DNA of 43,908 bases from Pyrinomonadaceae bacterium (lineage in GTDB: Bacteria > Acidobacteriota > Blastocatellia > Pyrinomonadales > Pyrinomonadaceae), in assembly GCA_023717605.1 (NCBI GenBank), contig JAMQPH010000445.1, positions 1 through 43,908 of the forward strand, in the 5' to 3' direction. Below are positions 43,727 through 43,908 of the stretch, piece by piece (positions within the stretch are counted from its first letter, which is position 1; the number at the start of each line of letters is the position of its first letter). The translations under genes and the position numbers were made by a program. The notes beneath the pieces were generated by a model that made no database searches, was not told the DNA's origin, and saw only the letters and a program-made list of their open reading frames with translations.

Positions 43727-43908
43727 GGGATGCGCATCGGGTGGGGAGTCGTAGCTGCGCGGATACGAGCACTCAAGTCACAGAACCGCTTGCCGTAGCC
43801 AGCGGATCCTAGCTTTCAACATTATCGAAACTGCTCAAGCCCCTAAGACTTGGAAGTAGGGCATCAACAGCTCTTTCAGTCAAGATGTCACTTGCGTCCG
43901 CGGCGAAC
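43727..43908. other. Window edge without a recognised gene
   Basis: The last 182 bases after lpxD contain no supported gene, repeat or terminator. A following gene could begin beyond the window. Confidence 0.4.

Noticed and set aside
1-43908. CRISPR arrays, prophage or a known defence system
   Set aside because: No regularly spaced repeats, cas genes, phage structural genes or defence-gene cassettes were seen.

Overview
The window looks like a chromosomal contig from an Acidobacteriota bacterium, most likely of the Blastocatellia/Pyrinomonadales type. This is inferred from gene content, not from a marker gene. The pointers are a serine/threonine kinase fused to a TolB-type propeller, PEP-CTERM proteins paired with PEGA/OmpA-like proteins, a Tes-like radical SAM enzyme of the kind linked to membrane-spanning lipids, lpxD (Gram-negative lipid A) and many short inverted-repeat families between genes. 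No plasmid, phage or CRISPR features are visible.

Layout. (1) 1-4.0 kb, minus strand: a lipoprotein L,D-transpeptidase, an M23 peptidase and a type-II NADH dehydrogenase-like flavoprotein. (2) 4.0-6.95 kb: rpsO and pnp, with a promoter candidate, leader hairpins and terminators. (3) 7.5-9.3 kb: a two-gene surface unit (PEP-CTERM protein plus PEGA/OmpA-like protein) closed by a strong terminator. (4) 9.3-14.7 kb: glyS, an unknown 120-aa protein and a CCA-adding-type enzyme, whose spacers are almost wholly GTCCAA repeats, then an M4 (thermolysin-family) protease. (5) 14.7-18.4 kb: a REP and a 236-bp palindromic element, the putrescine pair aguA/aguB, and an acyl-CoA dehydrogenase. (6) 18.5-24.3 kb: a methyltransferase, a single-domain response regulator, and the divergent gluconeogenic pair ppsA/glpX. 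(7) 24.4-28.6 kb: a DUF2085 membrane protein, a processive GT2 glycosyltransferase and a B12-binding radical SAM protein. (8) 28.7-40 kb, the plastic part: a broken ABC ATPase, the kinase-propeller protein, an NHL-repeat remnant, tRNA-Gln(CUG), a stand-alone HisKA protein, a secreted hypothetical, a RAYT transposase flanked by REP palindromes, the Tes-like enzyme, a second PEP-CTERM protein and a decayed propeller pseudogene. (9) 40-43.9 kb: a large secreted LamG-like protein and lpxD.

How genes work together. AguA and AguB make putrescine from agmatine. PpsA and GlpX are the two irreversible gluconeogenic steps and share one promoter region. S15 and PNPase form the widespread rpsO-pnp module. 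The PEP-CTERM proteins need an exosortase encoded elsewhere. The strongest leads are the Tes-like radical SAM enzyme, the RAYT/REP system with compensatory changes in its hairpins, and the set of repeat families that fill intergenic DNA. All identifications are from reading the sequence and remembered family features; no database search was run.
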